Shown here: positions 18,182-25,440 of the stretch, piece by piece
How the letters are laid out: the number at the start of each line of letters is the position of its first letter
How positions within the stretch are numbered: the stretch's first letter is position 1
From: Cyanobacteria bacterium UBA2566
GTDB lineage: Bacteria > Cyanobacteriota > Cyanobacteriia > Cyanobacteriales > Desertifilaceae
NCBI GenBank assembly: GCA_002340255.1
Contig: DDLS01000153.1
Span: 1 to 52,020, forward strand
Direction of reading: 5' to 3'
DNA: 52,020 nucleotides
Made by a program: the position numbers and the translations under genes
Notes under the pieces: generated by a model
Told to the model about the DNA's origin: nothing
Seen by the model: only the letters and a program-made list of their open reading frames with translations
Database searches by the model: none

Positions 18182-20190
18182 AGACAGAAAAGAAATTATG
18201 TTTTGAAGTTAACTTTAAAGGAAATTATGGTCAAAGCAATTTTACGGATAGAAAGTTAGGAAGCTATCAAATATTGTTTAATTCACTCCGACAAATTTGT
18301 AGTCACGTCGTCCTTTCCTGGAGATATGTGTATCTTCAATCAGTCGATCAATATCCTAAACTATATCTTCTCATCAATGTATTCTCTCAAGAGGATGAGC
18401 GAAAAGTAATTTCTGTCTTGACCAAAGGAAATGTTAGCCGCTTTTATGATTTTCAGCTCACAGATATTCGTAAACAGACTGATGCTATCAGTAGCATAAG
18501 GTCGATACGTGAAGTAATCAAAGATGCGGAATTAATTCATATACCTACATTTACTGGATACTTACCCTATTGTTTCGCCAGCCATTGGCAAGACAATGAC
18601 TTTTCTTTGGTCGATTTCGTGAAAAGTGCAGGATATGAGGATTTGATTTTAGAGTTTTCTCTACAAACTCATCAACACGCAACTGAACAAACCTATTGGA
18701 AAGCAGCACTGGATGACTTAGTAGAGCGCCTTAGTAAAAACGAGAATCGCAAAAACCATGGAGTCAAACAAGCACTTGAAGTTTACAGACAATATCAAGA
18801 GATTTACTCGAGAGATTCAATCTTTACCTACAACATTAAAGCATTAGGAAAAAAATCTGAAGATACCTTTGCTATTTTACATACTTTACTAGAACTGACT
18901 ACCGCAAACACTGCCAAACGCATCCCGCCCATTCTTACCTTTCAACCTGGTGATGCTCGATTCCAAGAGCATTTACAAGCTACGGAAAATGTTCAAGTTG
19001 TTCAGACTCTTGACTGGGAAGGTTGGCAAACTGAAAACGGTCAGCAACTGGAACAGAAACTAATCAAAGAAACCATTAAATCTGGTGGAATACTCAGCAG
19101 CTTAGATGATGGTTCCCTAAGTTTTCCCACGATTTCCTCCCGTTCCACCTTCTCTCAACCCCAACAACCCTCCCTCTCTTCCTCCAATAACGCCAACCCT
19201 AACCCCAATTCCAGCGATTTAGTCTTACGAAAAGATTCATCCCTGGCCAAAATCTTCCAACCCCAACTCCCCAAAGTCGAACACTTAAAACCCCTACAGC
19301 GACTCACCACCTACGAAGAAATCCAAGGCTTCTTGCAATTCTTCACTCCTCCCCCATCCACCATTTCCACCAACCCACTCACCCTATCCGCAGAAGAAAT
19401 CTTTAACCAACACAAACGCCTGATTACCTCAGACATCTACATCATCGGACTCGATGACAACGGTAACCCCGTAACCTCCAGTTGGGCCGAAATTCCCCAT
19501 CGCCTAATTGCAGGTTTACCCGGTTCCGGAAAAACCAACTTTATCAACTGGCTCATCTTCCAATTCTTATATGTCAACCCCAAGCGAAAAGTCTATATCG
19601 CTGACTTTGGTGGTGTTGATTTTCAATTTCTCAAGAGACTTCCCTTAGCGGTCGAAATTGTGGATACTCCTGAAGATTGCCACAAGTTGGTTCAAAACAT
19701 TCATGAACAAGAATATGAACAACGTTTACAACTGATGCAGGAATATTATGTAGATAATGTCAAATTACTCCAAGAAGAAGGAGTAGACATAGACCGTACT
19801 CTCTGGGTAATCGATGAAGCTGCTGATATTGCAGACGAATCGAGTAAATTGAGAAACTCCATCGAGAAATACCTCAAACAATATGCGCGCAAAGGTCGAA
19901 AATATGGTATACAAGTCCTCTATTGCACCCAGCGACCCACCACTGAAGTCATTACCAAACAAGTTACCGACCAATGTGAAGAAAAAGTCGTATTTAGAGT
20001 TTCAGATGATGCCAGTCAACGCATTTTAAATAATACTATTGCTGGAGAGATTCCAAAAAACGCTCCTGGTCGAGCTTGGTTAGATGGTTCTGTGGGTAAA
20101 ATGTTTGTCAACGTTCCCAAAATGGAAAAACCTCAAGGCACAAAAATCCCTATATCAAAGACCCTCTGGCACTATTTTGAATCTAAATAA
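18178..20190 (+). CDS. FtsK/SpoIIIE-type ATPase (DNA translocase-like)
   Basis: 670 residues with the ATG at 18178 overlapping the upstream stop. Residues 1-300 form an unrecognised N-terminal domain; 310-360 is a Ser/Pro/Asn-rich linker; the motor follows. Walker A is GLPGSGKTN (from 446), Walker B LWVIDEAAD (from 542), and the FtsK signature is CTQRPTTEVITKQVTDQCEE with FRVSDDASQRIL, matching ATQRPSVDVI in true FtsK. There are no membrane helices and no FtsK gamma domain, so this is not the cell-division FtsK. It probably pumps or remodels DNA for the neighbouring GIY-YIG nuclease. Codon usage turns more C-rich after about 19120, suggesting the linker and motor have a separate history. Confidence 0.85.
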   Translation: MKTEKKLCFEVNFKGNYGQSNFTDRKLGSYQILFNSLRQICSHVVLSWRYVYLQSVDQYPKLYLLINVFSQEDERKVISVLTKGNVSRFYDFQLTDIRKQTDAISSIRSIREVIKDAELIHIPTFTGYLPYCFASHWQDNDFSLVDFVKSAGYEDLILEFSLQTHQHATEQTYWKAALDDLVERLSKNENRKNHGVKQALEVYRQYQEIYSRDSIFTYNIKALGKKSEDTFAILHTLLELTTANTAKRIPPILTFQPGDARFQEHLQATENVQVVQTLDWEGWQTENGQQLEQKLIKETIKSGGILSSLDDGSLSFPTISSRSTFSQPQQPSLSSSNNANPNPNSSDLVLRKDSSLAKIFQPQLPKVEHLKPLQRLTTYEEIQGFLQFFTPPPSTISTNPLTLSAEEIFNQHKRLITSDIYIIGLDDNGNPVTSSWAEIPHRLIAGLPGSGKTNFINWLIFQFLYVNPKRKVYIADFGGVDFQFLKRLPLAVEIVDTPEDCHKLVQNIHEQEYEQRLQLMQEYYVDNVKLLQEEGVDIDRTLWVIDEAADIADESSKLRNSIEKYLKQYARKGRKYGIQVLYCTQRPTTEVITKQVTDQCEEKVVFRVSDDASQRILNNTIAGEIPKNAPGRAWLDGSVGKMFVNVPKMEKPQGTKIPISKTLWHYFESK

Positions 20191-20223
20191 CTCACTTTCT
20201 TTTGAACTACAGGAGCAAATCTT

Positions 20224-20442
20224 ATGAGCTTATCCGATAGTATAGATGAATTTCGCAGCATGATTAACCGACTGGTTGACCAACTTGAAGAAGTCAGCAG
20301 TGCATCACGTACTATTCCTTCAACAGAAGTCGATCAACTTAGCCAAAAATTAGCTGAATTAATGGAAAACTTAGAAGAAGCAGATGGTCAAATGCGAACC
20401 GCAACTGAATTATTAGACGAAATCAGAAGCACCTGGGGTTAA
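20224..20442 (+). CDS. Small helical protein, paralogue of the N-domain of the next gene
   Basis: 72 residues, acidic and helical (VDQLSQKLAELMENLEEADG, then ATELLDEIRSTWG). It aligns end to end with the first 72 residues of the downstream GIY-YIG protein: both start with a short acidic helix, share the xVDQL/xIDEL segment, and end in LDEIRSTWG versus LHEINRQWG. So the module carries this domain twice, once alone and once fused to a nuclease. It follows the FtsK-like gene by 33 bases with an AGGAG ribosome site. By inference it is an adaptor or self-association domain. No known family is recognised. Confidence 0.75.
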   Translation: MSLSDSIDEFRSMINRLVDQLEEVSSASRTIPSTEVDQLSQKLAELMENLEEADGQMRTATELLDEIRSTWG

Positions 20443-20446
20443 AATC

Positions 20447-21133
20447 ATGCCTCTAGCAGAAGAAATTGTCACCTTTCAAAGGCGGATTCATCAATCTTTG
20501 AACGGTTTCTATGAGATTCAGAAACTATCTGAAGCATTAAAATCTTGTGAAATAGATGAACTCCGCGAACGATTCGCTGAAATCCAAGATTTGTGTGAAG
20601 GAGGATTATTTGATATTAAACAACTCATTGAACACCTGCATGAAATCAACCGTCAATGGGGTTCAAAATCTCTAGACAGCTTTAAGTCTGTATCCTCCAT
20701 TGCAAAATCCCAAAAACCTCCTCTGTCTTCTCGAACTCAGACTTCTACCCGTAAAACGGTTGGGCAGAACTCAGATTCTCTATCATTCACCAAAGACCAA
20801 CTAAAAGCAGGAATCTTCAATGAGACTTGTGTTAATGAGATAGAGCCTAATCTCAAAGGAATTTACCATATCTGGGAGTCTCCTGAAGTCCAATACGTCG
20901 GCAAATCAGACGACTGCATACGCGGGCGATTGGAAAAACATTTAAAGGGAGAAGGTAACCAGAGAATTGCCAAAGCGATTCGATCGGGCGTAGAATTAGT
21001 CTTTTCCTACTGGGAATCTCCCCATCCTACCTACGAAGAAGCGCTTGAGATCGCGAGACTTAAAAATGCCGGACTTTTAGATAATCAGAAGCGCGAAAGA
21101 AAACCCTTAATTATTCATTTAGATAATGATTGA
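20447..21133 (+). CDS. GIY-YIG nuclease with N-terminal helical adaptor domain
   Basis: 228 residues. Residues 1-75 are the helical domain shared with the preceding gene, 76-125 a Ser/Thr-rich linker, and about 136-225 a GIY-YIG fold: GIYHIW (from 138), YVGKSDD as the YIG strand, RGRLEKHL with the catalytic Arg, then a helix with Glu residues (YEEALEIARLKNAG) and LLDNQKR. It is expected to nick or cut DNA with one metal ion. It starts 4 bases after the previous stop and its TGA overlaps the hicA ATG by one base, so nuclease and toxin are translationally linked. Which Glu is catalytic is uncertain. Confidence 0.8.
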   Translation: MPLAEEIVTFQRRIHQSLNGFYEIQKLSEALKSCEIDELRERFAEIQDLCEGGLFDIKQLIEHLHEINRQWGSKSLDSFKSVSSIAKSQKPPLSSRTQTSTRKTVGQNSDSLSFTKDQLKAGIFNETCVNEIEPNLKGIYHIWESPEVQYVGKSDDCIRGRLEKHLKGEGNQRIAKAIRSGVELVFSYWESPHPTYEEALEIARLKNAGLLDNQKRERKPLIIHLDND

Positions 21134-21390
21134 TGAGTAAACTAGAAAAACTAATTGAGCTATTTTTAAGAGATCCTCCAGAAGTGCGATTCAATCAAGT
21201 GCAATCTCTTTTGGAATCCTTTGGTTTTGAAGAAAAGCGTTCTAAAGGCAGTCACCATACATTTCGTAACCCAGATGGACTAAAAATCACAGTTCCAAAA
21301 ACGGGTGGCAAAATGGTCAAACGAGTCTATGTCCAACAAATTGTCAAACTTCTCAATCTGGAAGAATGGAATGATGAAGATCGAGATTAA
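21133..21390 (+). CDS. hicA: HicA-family toxin (mRNA interferase)
   Basis: 85 residues. The C-terminal half holds the HicA double-stranded-RNA-binding-like core with the catalytic His context KGSHHTFRNPDGLKITVP. HicA toxins cleave mRNA and are neutralised by HicB. The protein is longer than the minimal 60-residue form, with an extra helix at the N-terminus as in other cyanobacterial copies. The ATG at 21133 overlaps the TGA of the GIY-YIG gene; a TTG one codon earlier is also possible. HicB overlaps its 3' end, the usual toxin-first order. Confidence 0.85.
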   Translation: MSKLEKLIELFLRDPPEVRFNQVQSLLESFGFEEKRSKGSHHTFRNPDGLKITVPKTGGKMVKRVYVQQIVKLLNLEEWNDEDRD

Positions 21391-21604
21391 GCCACAAACG
21401 TTGCAAGATTATCTGAACATAAAGTATCCCATTACACTATACCCGGAAGCAGAGGGAGGGTATACGGTGGCGATCGCCGACTTACCCGGATGCATTTCCC
21501 AAGGAGATACCCTAGAAGAAGCGGTTGCCAATATCCAAGACGCTAAAACTGCCTGGATCGAAACCGCTTGGGAATGTGGCGATGAGATTCCTTTACCCAG
21601 TTAG
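21371..21604 (+). CDS. hicB: HicB-family antitoxin
   Basis: 77 residues. The N-terminal HicB domain (YPITLYPEAEGGYTVAIADL, then PGCISQGDTLEEAVANIQDA) is complete, with the typical partial RNase-H-like fold. No clear C-terminal DNA-binding helix-turn-helix follows, so autoregulation may be weak or absent. Two adjacent ATGs (21371, 21374) overlap the end of hicA by 17-20 bases. Its coding sequence from about 21426 onward is duplicated around 22517-22735. Confidence 0.85.
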   Translation: MMKIEIKPQTLQDYLNIKYPITLYPEAEGGYTVAIADLPGCISQGDTLEEAVANIQDAKTAWIETAWECGDEIPLPS

Positions 21605-21621
21605 ATCAATGACACTAACCC

Positions 21622-21846
21622 ATGAAAATCAAATACGATCGCCAAGTTGATATCCTACGCATCACCCTCAAAGAAGCAATGATTACCGAAAGCGACGAAG
21701 AAACACCCGGTACGATTCTAGACTTCGATGAGAATGGTAATGTGGTCGGGATCGAGATCCTGCAAGCCTCTCAGCACATTGACAACCCTGAAGGCATAGA
21801 ATACAGCATCAGTCCATCCATGCTGATATTCTCCAAACTAACATGA
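21622..21846 (+). CDS. DUF2283 family protein
   Basis: 74 residues: MKIKYDRQVDILRITLKEA at the start and GTILDFDENGNVVGIEILQA in the middle are diagnostic of DUF2283, small beta-rich proteins common beside toxin-antitoxin genes. Biochemical role unknown. It follows hicB by 17 bases on the same strand and probably belongs to the same transcript. Its first codons are included in the duplicated block that reappears near 22720. Confidence 0.8.
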   Translation: MKIKYDRQVDILRITLKEAMITESDEETPGTILDFDENGNVVGIEILQASQHIDNPEGIEYSISPSMLIFSKLT

Positions 21847-21887
21847 GTCAGGCTCAAACTATCAATCCAAGCATTCCGTAAAAACCA

Positions 21888-22124
21888 ATGACTGAATCCC
21901 TATTAGAACGTATTTCCATCGATCCTCACCTCTGTCATGGTAAACCCTGCATCCGAGGATTGCGCTATCCTGTGGAATTTTTGCTTGAACTGCTCAGTTC
22001 CGGTATGACTCATGAAGAAATCTTGACTGACTATGATGACTTAGAAGAAGAGGACATTTTAGCGGTACTCTTGTTTGCCGCTCGTCTGAGTCAAGTTAAA
22101 AGTATTTATCCGTTAGCATCATGA
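21888..22124 (+). CDS. DUF433 family antitoxin-like protein
   Basis: 78 residues: RISIDPHLCHGKPCIRGLRY, then YDDLEEEDILAVLLFAARLS, the standard DUF433 layout with a winged-helix-like DNA-binding core. DUF433 genes usually pair with DUF5615 PIN-like genes, as here, where the stop overlaps the next ATG by 4 bases (ATGA). By family habit it is the antitoxin and autoregulator of the pair. No truncation is visible. Confidence 0.85.
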   Translation: MTESLLERISIDPHLCHGKPCIRGLRYPVEFLLELLSSGMTHEEILTDYDDLEEEDILAVLLFAARLSQVKSIYPLAS

Positions 22125-22474
22125 AATTTCTAGTTGATGCTCAATTACCAATGAGACTGGCACGATGGCTACAATCTGCTGGTTATGATACATTACACAC
22201 TCGTGATTTACCTCAACAGAATTCAACTCCCGATTCAGACATCAACCAGCTTTCTGTTCAAGAGCAGAGAATTGTAATCACAAAAGATAGTGGTTTTGTT
22301 GACTCATTTTTACTTCGGCAACAACCTTATAAGCTCCTGATGATTACTACCGGAAATATTAAAAATACAGAACTTGAAGAACTGTTTTCTCAAAACTTGC
22401 CGCAAATTGTCACCTTGTTTCAAATGCATAGTTACCTTGAACTCAATTCCTCTGGAATTGTTGTGTATCAATAG
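22121..22474 (+). CDS. DUF5615 PIN-like toxin
   Basis: 117 residues: MKFLVDAQLPMRLARWLQSA carries the first acidic residue, DSDINQLS the central acidic region, and VITKDSGF the third acidic position of the Mut7-C/PIN-like fold. These proteins are presumed RNases held in check by the DUF433 partner encoded immediately upstream with a 4-base overlap. All acidic positions look intact. Toxicity has been shown for few family members, so the toxin label is family inference. Confidence 0.82.
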   Translation: MKFLVDAQLPMRLARWLQSAGYDTLHTRDLPQQNSTPDSDINQLSVQEQRIVITKDSGFVDSFLLRQQPYKLLMITTGNIKNTELEELFSQNLPQIVTLFQMHSYLELNSSGIVVYQ

Positions 22475-22492
22475 TATGTCTTCGCGATCGCC

Positions 22493-22699
22493 ATGAGTCC
22501 ATCACACTATCTGAACTACTACTATCCCATTACACTATACCCACAAGCAGAGGGAGGGTATACGGTGGCGATCGCCGACTTACCTAGATGTATTTCCTTG
22601 GGAAATACCCTAGAAGAAGCCGTTGCCAATATCCAAGATGCTAAAGCTGCTTGGATCGAAACTGCTTGAATGTGGTGATGAGATTCCTTTACCCAGTTA
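22493..22699 (+). pseudogene. Truncated hicB duplicate
   Basis: An open frame of 58 codons to the TGA at 22667-22669 repeats the HicB domain of the gene at 21371 (YYPITLYPQAEGGYTVAIAD, then LPRCISLGNTLEEAVANIQD). A deletion after TGGATCGAAACTGCTTG shifts the frame and stops it. The old 3' end (GAGATTCCTTTACCCAGTTAG) remains as untranslated sequence to 22699. The first nine codons differ from the parent, so it may still give a short HicB-like peptide. No hicA partner is adjacent. It could act as an anti-toxin decoy or be plain debris. Confidence 0.75.
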
Positions 22700-22735
22700 G
22701 TGCGATCGCACTAACCCATGAATATCAAATCTAAC
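22517..22735. repeat. Second copy of a ~215-bp direct repeat (first copy about 21426-21640)
   Basis: From TATCCCATTACACTATACCC onward this block tracks the hicB gene, the hicB-DUF2283 spacer (ACTAACCCATGAA) and the first codons of DUF2283, with scattered substitutions and one small deletion. It ends inside the 3' end of the convergent Uma2 gene. The layout indicates a segmental duplication that copied hicB and the start of DUF2283 to a point just after the DUF433/DUF5615 pair. Confidence 0.8.
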
Positions 22736-23339
22736 TCCACACCCGACGCAAATCCAACACAAAACCGGGTAAGATTTCCTCACCAGATAGCTCAGTGGGA
22801 TTAGACAAAATTTCTACTTCTAAACCCACTCGATAAACTTCTACCGTTCTATTTTTAGGGTTAATTAACCAACCTAACTTTGCTCCATTGTCCATATACT
22901 CCTGCATTTTCTCTTGCAGCGACTTCAGAGTATCCGAAGCAGAACGCAATTCCACCACAAAATCCGGACAAATATTGGCAAAGGTTCCCTTTTGTTCCTC
23001 CGTAAGTGCATCCCAACGCTCTTGACTTATCCAAGACGCATCCGGGGCGCGATTTGCACCATTGGGTAAGATGAAAGCAGTCGAAGAATCAAACACCTCT
23101 CCTGGTTCACCAGCATTCTCCCACCATATGTACAACTTTCCAGAAATTCTGCTATTCCGTTTGCCGCTTTCCCAACCTGTAGGTGGATTCACAATTAACT
23201 CTCCTTGTGCGGTTCTCTCCAGTTGTAAGTCTCGATTGCTGGCTGCTAGAGCTTCAAACTGTTCTTGGGTGACATAGAGCTTCAGGGTTCTGGGTAACTC
23301 CAGTGACAGGGTTTCGGGTTTGGTGGGTGTCTGTACCAT
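22731..23339 (-). CDS. Uma2 family (DUF820) putative endonuclease, copy A
   Basis: 202 residues. The PD-(D/E)XK-like Uma2 core is visible: LERTAQGELIVNPPTG, FILPNGANRAPDASWIS (metal-binding Asp in APDASW), CPDFVVELRSASDTL (Glu and the conserved Arg/Ser region), and GAKLGWLINPKNRTVEVYR. Uma2 proteins are highly multicopy in cyanobacteria and often counted with mobile or TA-like genes; cleavage activity is predicted, not shown here. It is a tandem, closely related copy of the next upstream gene, separated by 38 bases. Confidence 0.85.
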   Translation of the reverse strand: MVQTPTKPETLSLELPRTLKLYVTQEQFEALAASNRDLQLERTAQGELIVNPPTGWESGKRNSRISGKLYIWWENAGEPGEVFDSSTAFILPNGANRAPDASWISQERWDALTEEQKGTFANICPDFVVELRSASDTLKSLQEKMQEYMDNGAKLGWLINPKNRTVEVYRVGLEVEILSNPTELSGEEILPGFVLDLRRVWS

Positions 23340-23377
23340 GTTAACCTCTGCGATCGTAGAGATTGGCTGGTTAGATT

Positions 23378-23998
23378 TTAACCGATATCACCCCAAACTC
23401 GACGCAAATTCAACACAAAACCGGGTAAAACTTCCTCACCGGATAATTCAGTGGGATTGGACAAGATTTCTACTTCTAAACCGACTCGATAAACTTCCAC
23501 GGTTCGATTTTTAGGATCGATTAACCAACCCAGCTTGGCTCCATTGTCCATATACTCCTGCATTTTCTCTTGCAGTGACTTCAGAGTATCCGAAGCAGAC
23601 CGTAATTCAACCACAAAGTCCGGACAAATCTGAGGAAATGTACCTCTTTGTTCATCTGTCAGAGCATCCCAACGCTCTTGACTCACCCAACACGCATCTG
23701 GAGAACGATTAGCACCATTGGGTAAAATAAATCCCGTAGAAGATTCAAATGCTTCTCCCCGTTGATGATTTTCATACCACCGATCGAGTTGTCCGATGAT
23801 ACTGCGGTTCCGTTTTCCACTTTCCCAACCTGTAGGTGGATTCACAATTAATTCTCCTGTTGCCGTTCTTTCTAGTTGTAATTCTCGATTGCTGGCGGCT
23901 AGAAGTTCAAACTGTTCTTGAGTGACCGAGAGTTTTAGGGTTCTGGGTAACTCTAGTGACAGGGTTTCAGTTTCTGGTTTGGAGGGTGTTTGTACCAT
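23378..23998 (-). CDS. Uma2 family (DUF820) putative endonuclease, copy B
   Basis: 206 residues, nearly collinear with copy A; most differences lie in the SIIGQLDRWYENHQRGEAFE segment, where A has SRISGKLYIWWENAGEPGEV. The acidic core (SPDACWVS, CPDFVVELRSASDTL, GWLIDPKNRTVEVYR) is intact. B is promoter-proximal, so both copies may share a transcript. The variable segment next to a conserved catalytic core suggests the two differ in target or partner recognition, as inference only. Confidence 0.85.
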   Translation of the reverse strand: MVQTPSKPETETLSLELPRTLKLSVTQEQFELLAASNRELQLERTATGELIVNPPTGWESGKRNRSIIGQLDRWYENHQRGEAFESSTGFILPNGANRSPDACWVSQERWDALTDEQRGTFPQICPDFVVELRSASDTLKSLQEKMQEYMDNGAKLGWLIDPKNRTVEVYRVGLEVEILSNPTELSGEEVLPGFVLNLRRVWGDIG

Positions 23999-24027
23999 AT
24001 CTCAATTAAAAATTAAACATGGGTATG

Positions 24028-24097
24028 GGTTGGGTTTCCTCTTCGATTTTAGGCGATCGCGCTCTCCCATTTTGTTCTATGGTGGTGCAACCCAACC
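24028..24097. repeat. Short inverted repeat with GGTTGGGTT arms
   Basis: GGTTGGGTTT at 24028-24037 is answered by CAACCCAACC at 24088-24097, enclosing a HIP1-type GGCGATCGCG segment. Similar TTGGGTT/AACCCAA palindromes are dispersed in many filamentous cyanobacteria. It lies between the divergent Uma2 copy B and prfB and could form a hairpin in either transcript. Confidence 0.5.
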
Positions 24098-24176
24098 GTT
24101 AAACGATAGGTTTCCCCATGGCTAGAGTATGATATATAAAATAGATACGGAAAGAAGCTAGACTCAATCGAAACCT

Positions 24177-25293
24177 ATGGATACGCTAACGCTCAAACGC
24201 GAAGTAGACTTGTTGTGCGATCGCCTGGGTAAAACCCAGGACTATCTTTGAGCTACCCATCCTCAATGCTAAAATCCAAGACCTGGAACAACTTGCCTCT
24301 CAACCCAATTTCTGGGACGACCAAAACCAGGCTGGCCAAACGCTCCAAGAGCTAAACGACCTCAAATCTTCTCTTCAACAGTTTTCTAACTGGCAAGGCA
24401 CATTAGAAGAAATGAGGGCCATCTTGGAGTTGTTAGAGTTAGAAGCCGATGAATCACTTCTCCAAGAGGCCCAATCTCATGTTTCCCATTTAAGCCAGGA
24501 TCTCGATCAATGGGAACTGCAACAATTGCTATCGGGAACCTACGATAAAAGTGGAGCGGTTCTAACTATCAATGCAGGAGCAGGGGGAACCGATGCTCAG
24601 GACTGGGCAGACATGCTGCTGCGCATGTATAAGCGCTGGGGAAATGCCCAAGGGTATAAAGTCGAATTGACTGAGATTTCTGAAGGAGACGAAGCCGGTA
24701 TTAAATCAGCTACCCTAGAAATCAATGGCCGGTATGCTTACGGTTATCTGAAAGCGGAAAAAGGAACCCATCGGTTAGTGAGGATCTCCCCCTTTAATGC
24801 CAATGGTAAACGACAAACTAGCTTTGCCGGAGTCGAAGTTATGCCGATTTTAAATGAAGAGGTACAGCTAGAGATCCCAGAAAAAGACCTGGAAATCACG
24901 ACTTCTCGTGCGGGTGGTAAAGGGGGTCAAAATGTCAACAAGGTAGAAACGGCGGTTCGCATTACTCACCTCCCCACTCGGTTATCGGTGCGCTGTACTG
25001 AAGAGCGATCGCAACTTCAAAACAAAGAAAAAGCCCTCGCTCTCTTAAAATCTAAATTACTGGTGATTGCCCAAGAACAACGGGCCCAGGAAATAGCCGA
25101 TATTCGTGGCGATATCGTCGAAGCGGCCTGGGGAAATCAGATCCGGAACTATGTTTTCCATCCCTATCAAATGGTCAAAGATCTACGTACCAATGTAGAA
25201 ACAACTGCCATTACGGATGTGATGAACGGTGAAATTATGAGCTTTGTCGAAGCCTATTTGCGCCAAGAAAATCAGCTCATTGAAGTGACTTAA
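24177..25293 (+). CDS. prfB: Peptide chain release factor 2 (RF2), programmed +1 frameshift
   Basis: Releases the nascent chain at UGA and UAA codons. Codons 1-24 (MDTLTLKREVDLLCDRLGKT and QDYL) end in CTT TGA; shifting +1 there continues as ELPILNAKIQDLEQLA and runs to 25293, giving about 371 residues, the normal RF2 length. The catalytic GGQ loop is in SRAGGKGGQNVNKVETAVRI, and the domain 2 and stop-codon recognition region lies between. An annotation starting at 24412 would lose the N-terminal helical domain. The frameshift makes RF2 level self-limiting: scarce RF2 lets ribosomes slip past its own UGA. Confidence 0.95.
24238..24252 (+). promoter_or_regulatory. prfB recoding site
   Basis: AGGACTATCTTTGAG: an AGG Shine-Dalgarno-like triplet sits a few bases before CUU UGA, with the slippery CUU in the P site and the in-frame stop at 24249-24251. 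This is the known RF2 autoregulatory signal, here with a weaker SD than the E. coli AGGGGG and with G rather than C after the stop, so frameshift efficiency may be lower. Confidence 0.9.
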
Positions 25294-25440
25294 CCTGCCT
25301 TAATCGGCGATCGGGAGACCCTTGAATCTTGATTGGGTATAATTACGGGAATAAATCTCGGATTTTTTGGATTGCTATTTCTAGAGTAAGCATAATTTTA
25401 TTCTGGGTTGGTATTCCCAGTTTTTAAGTTTTTAATTGAT

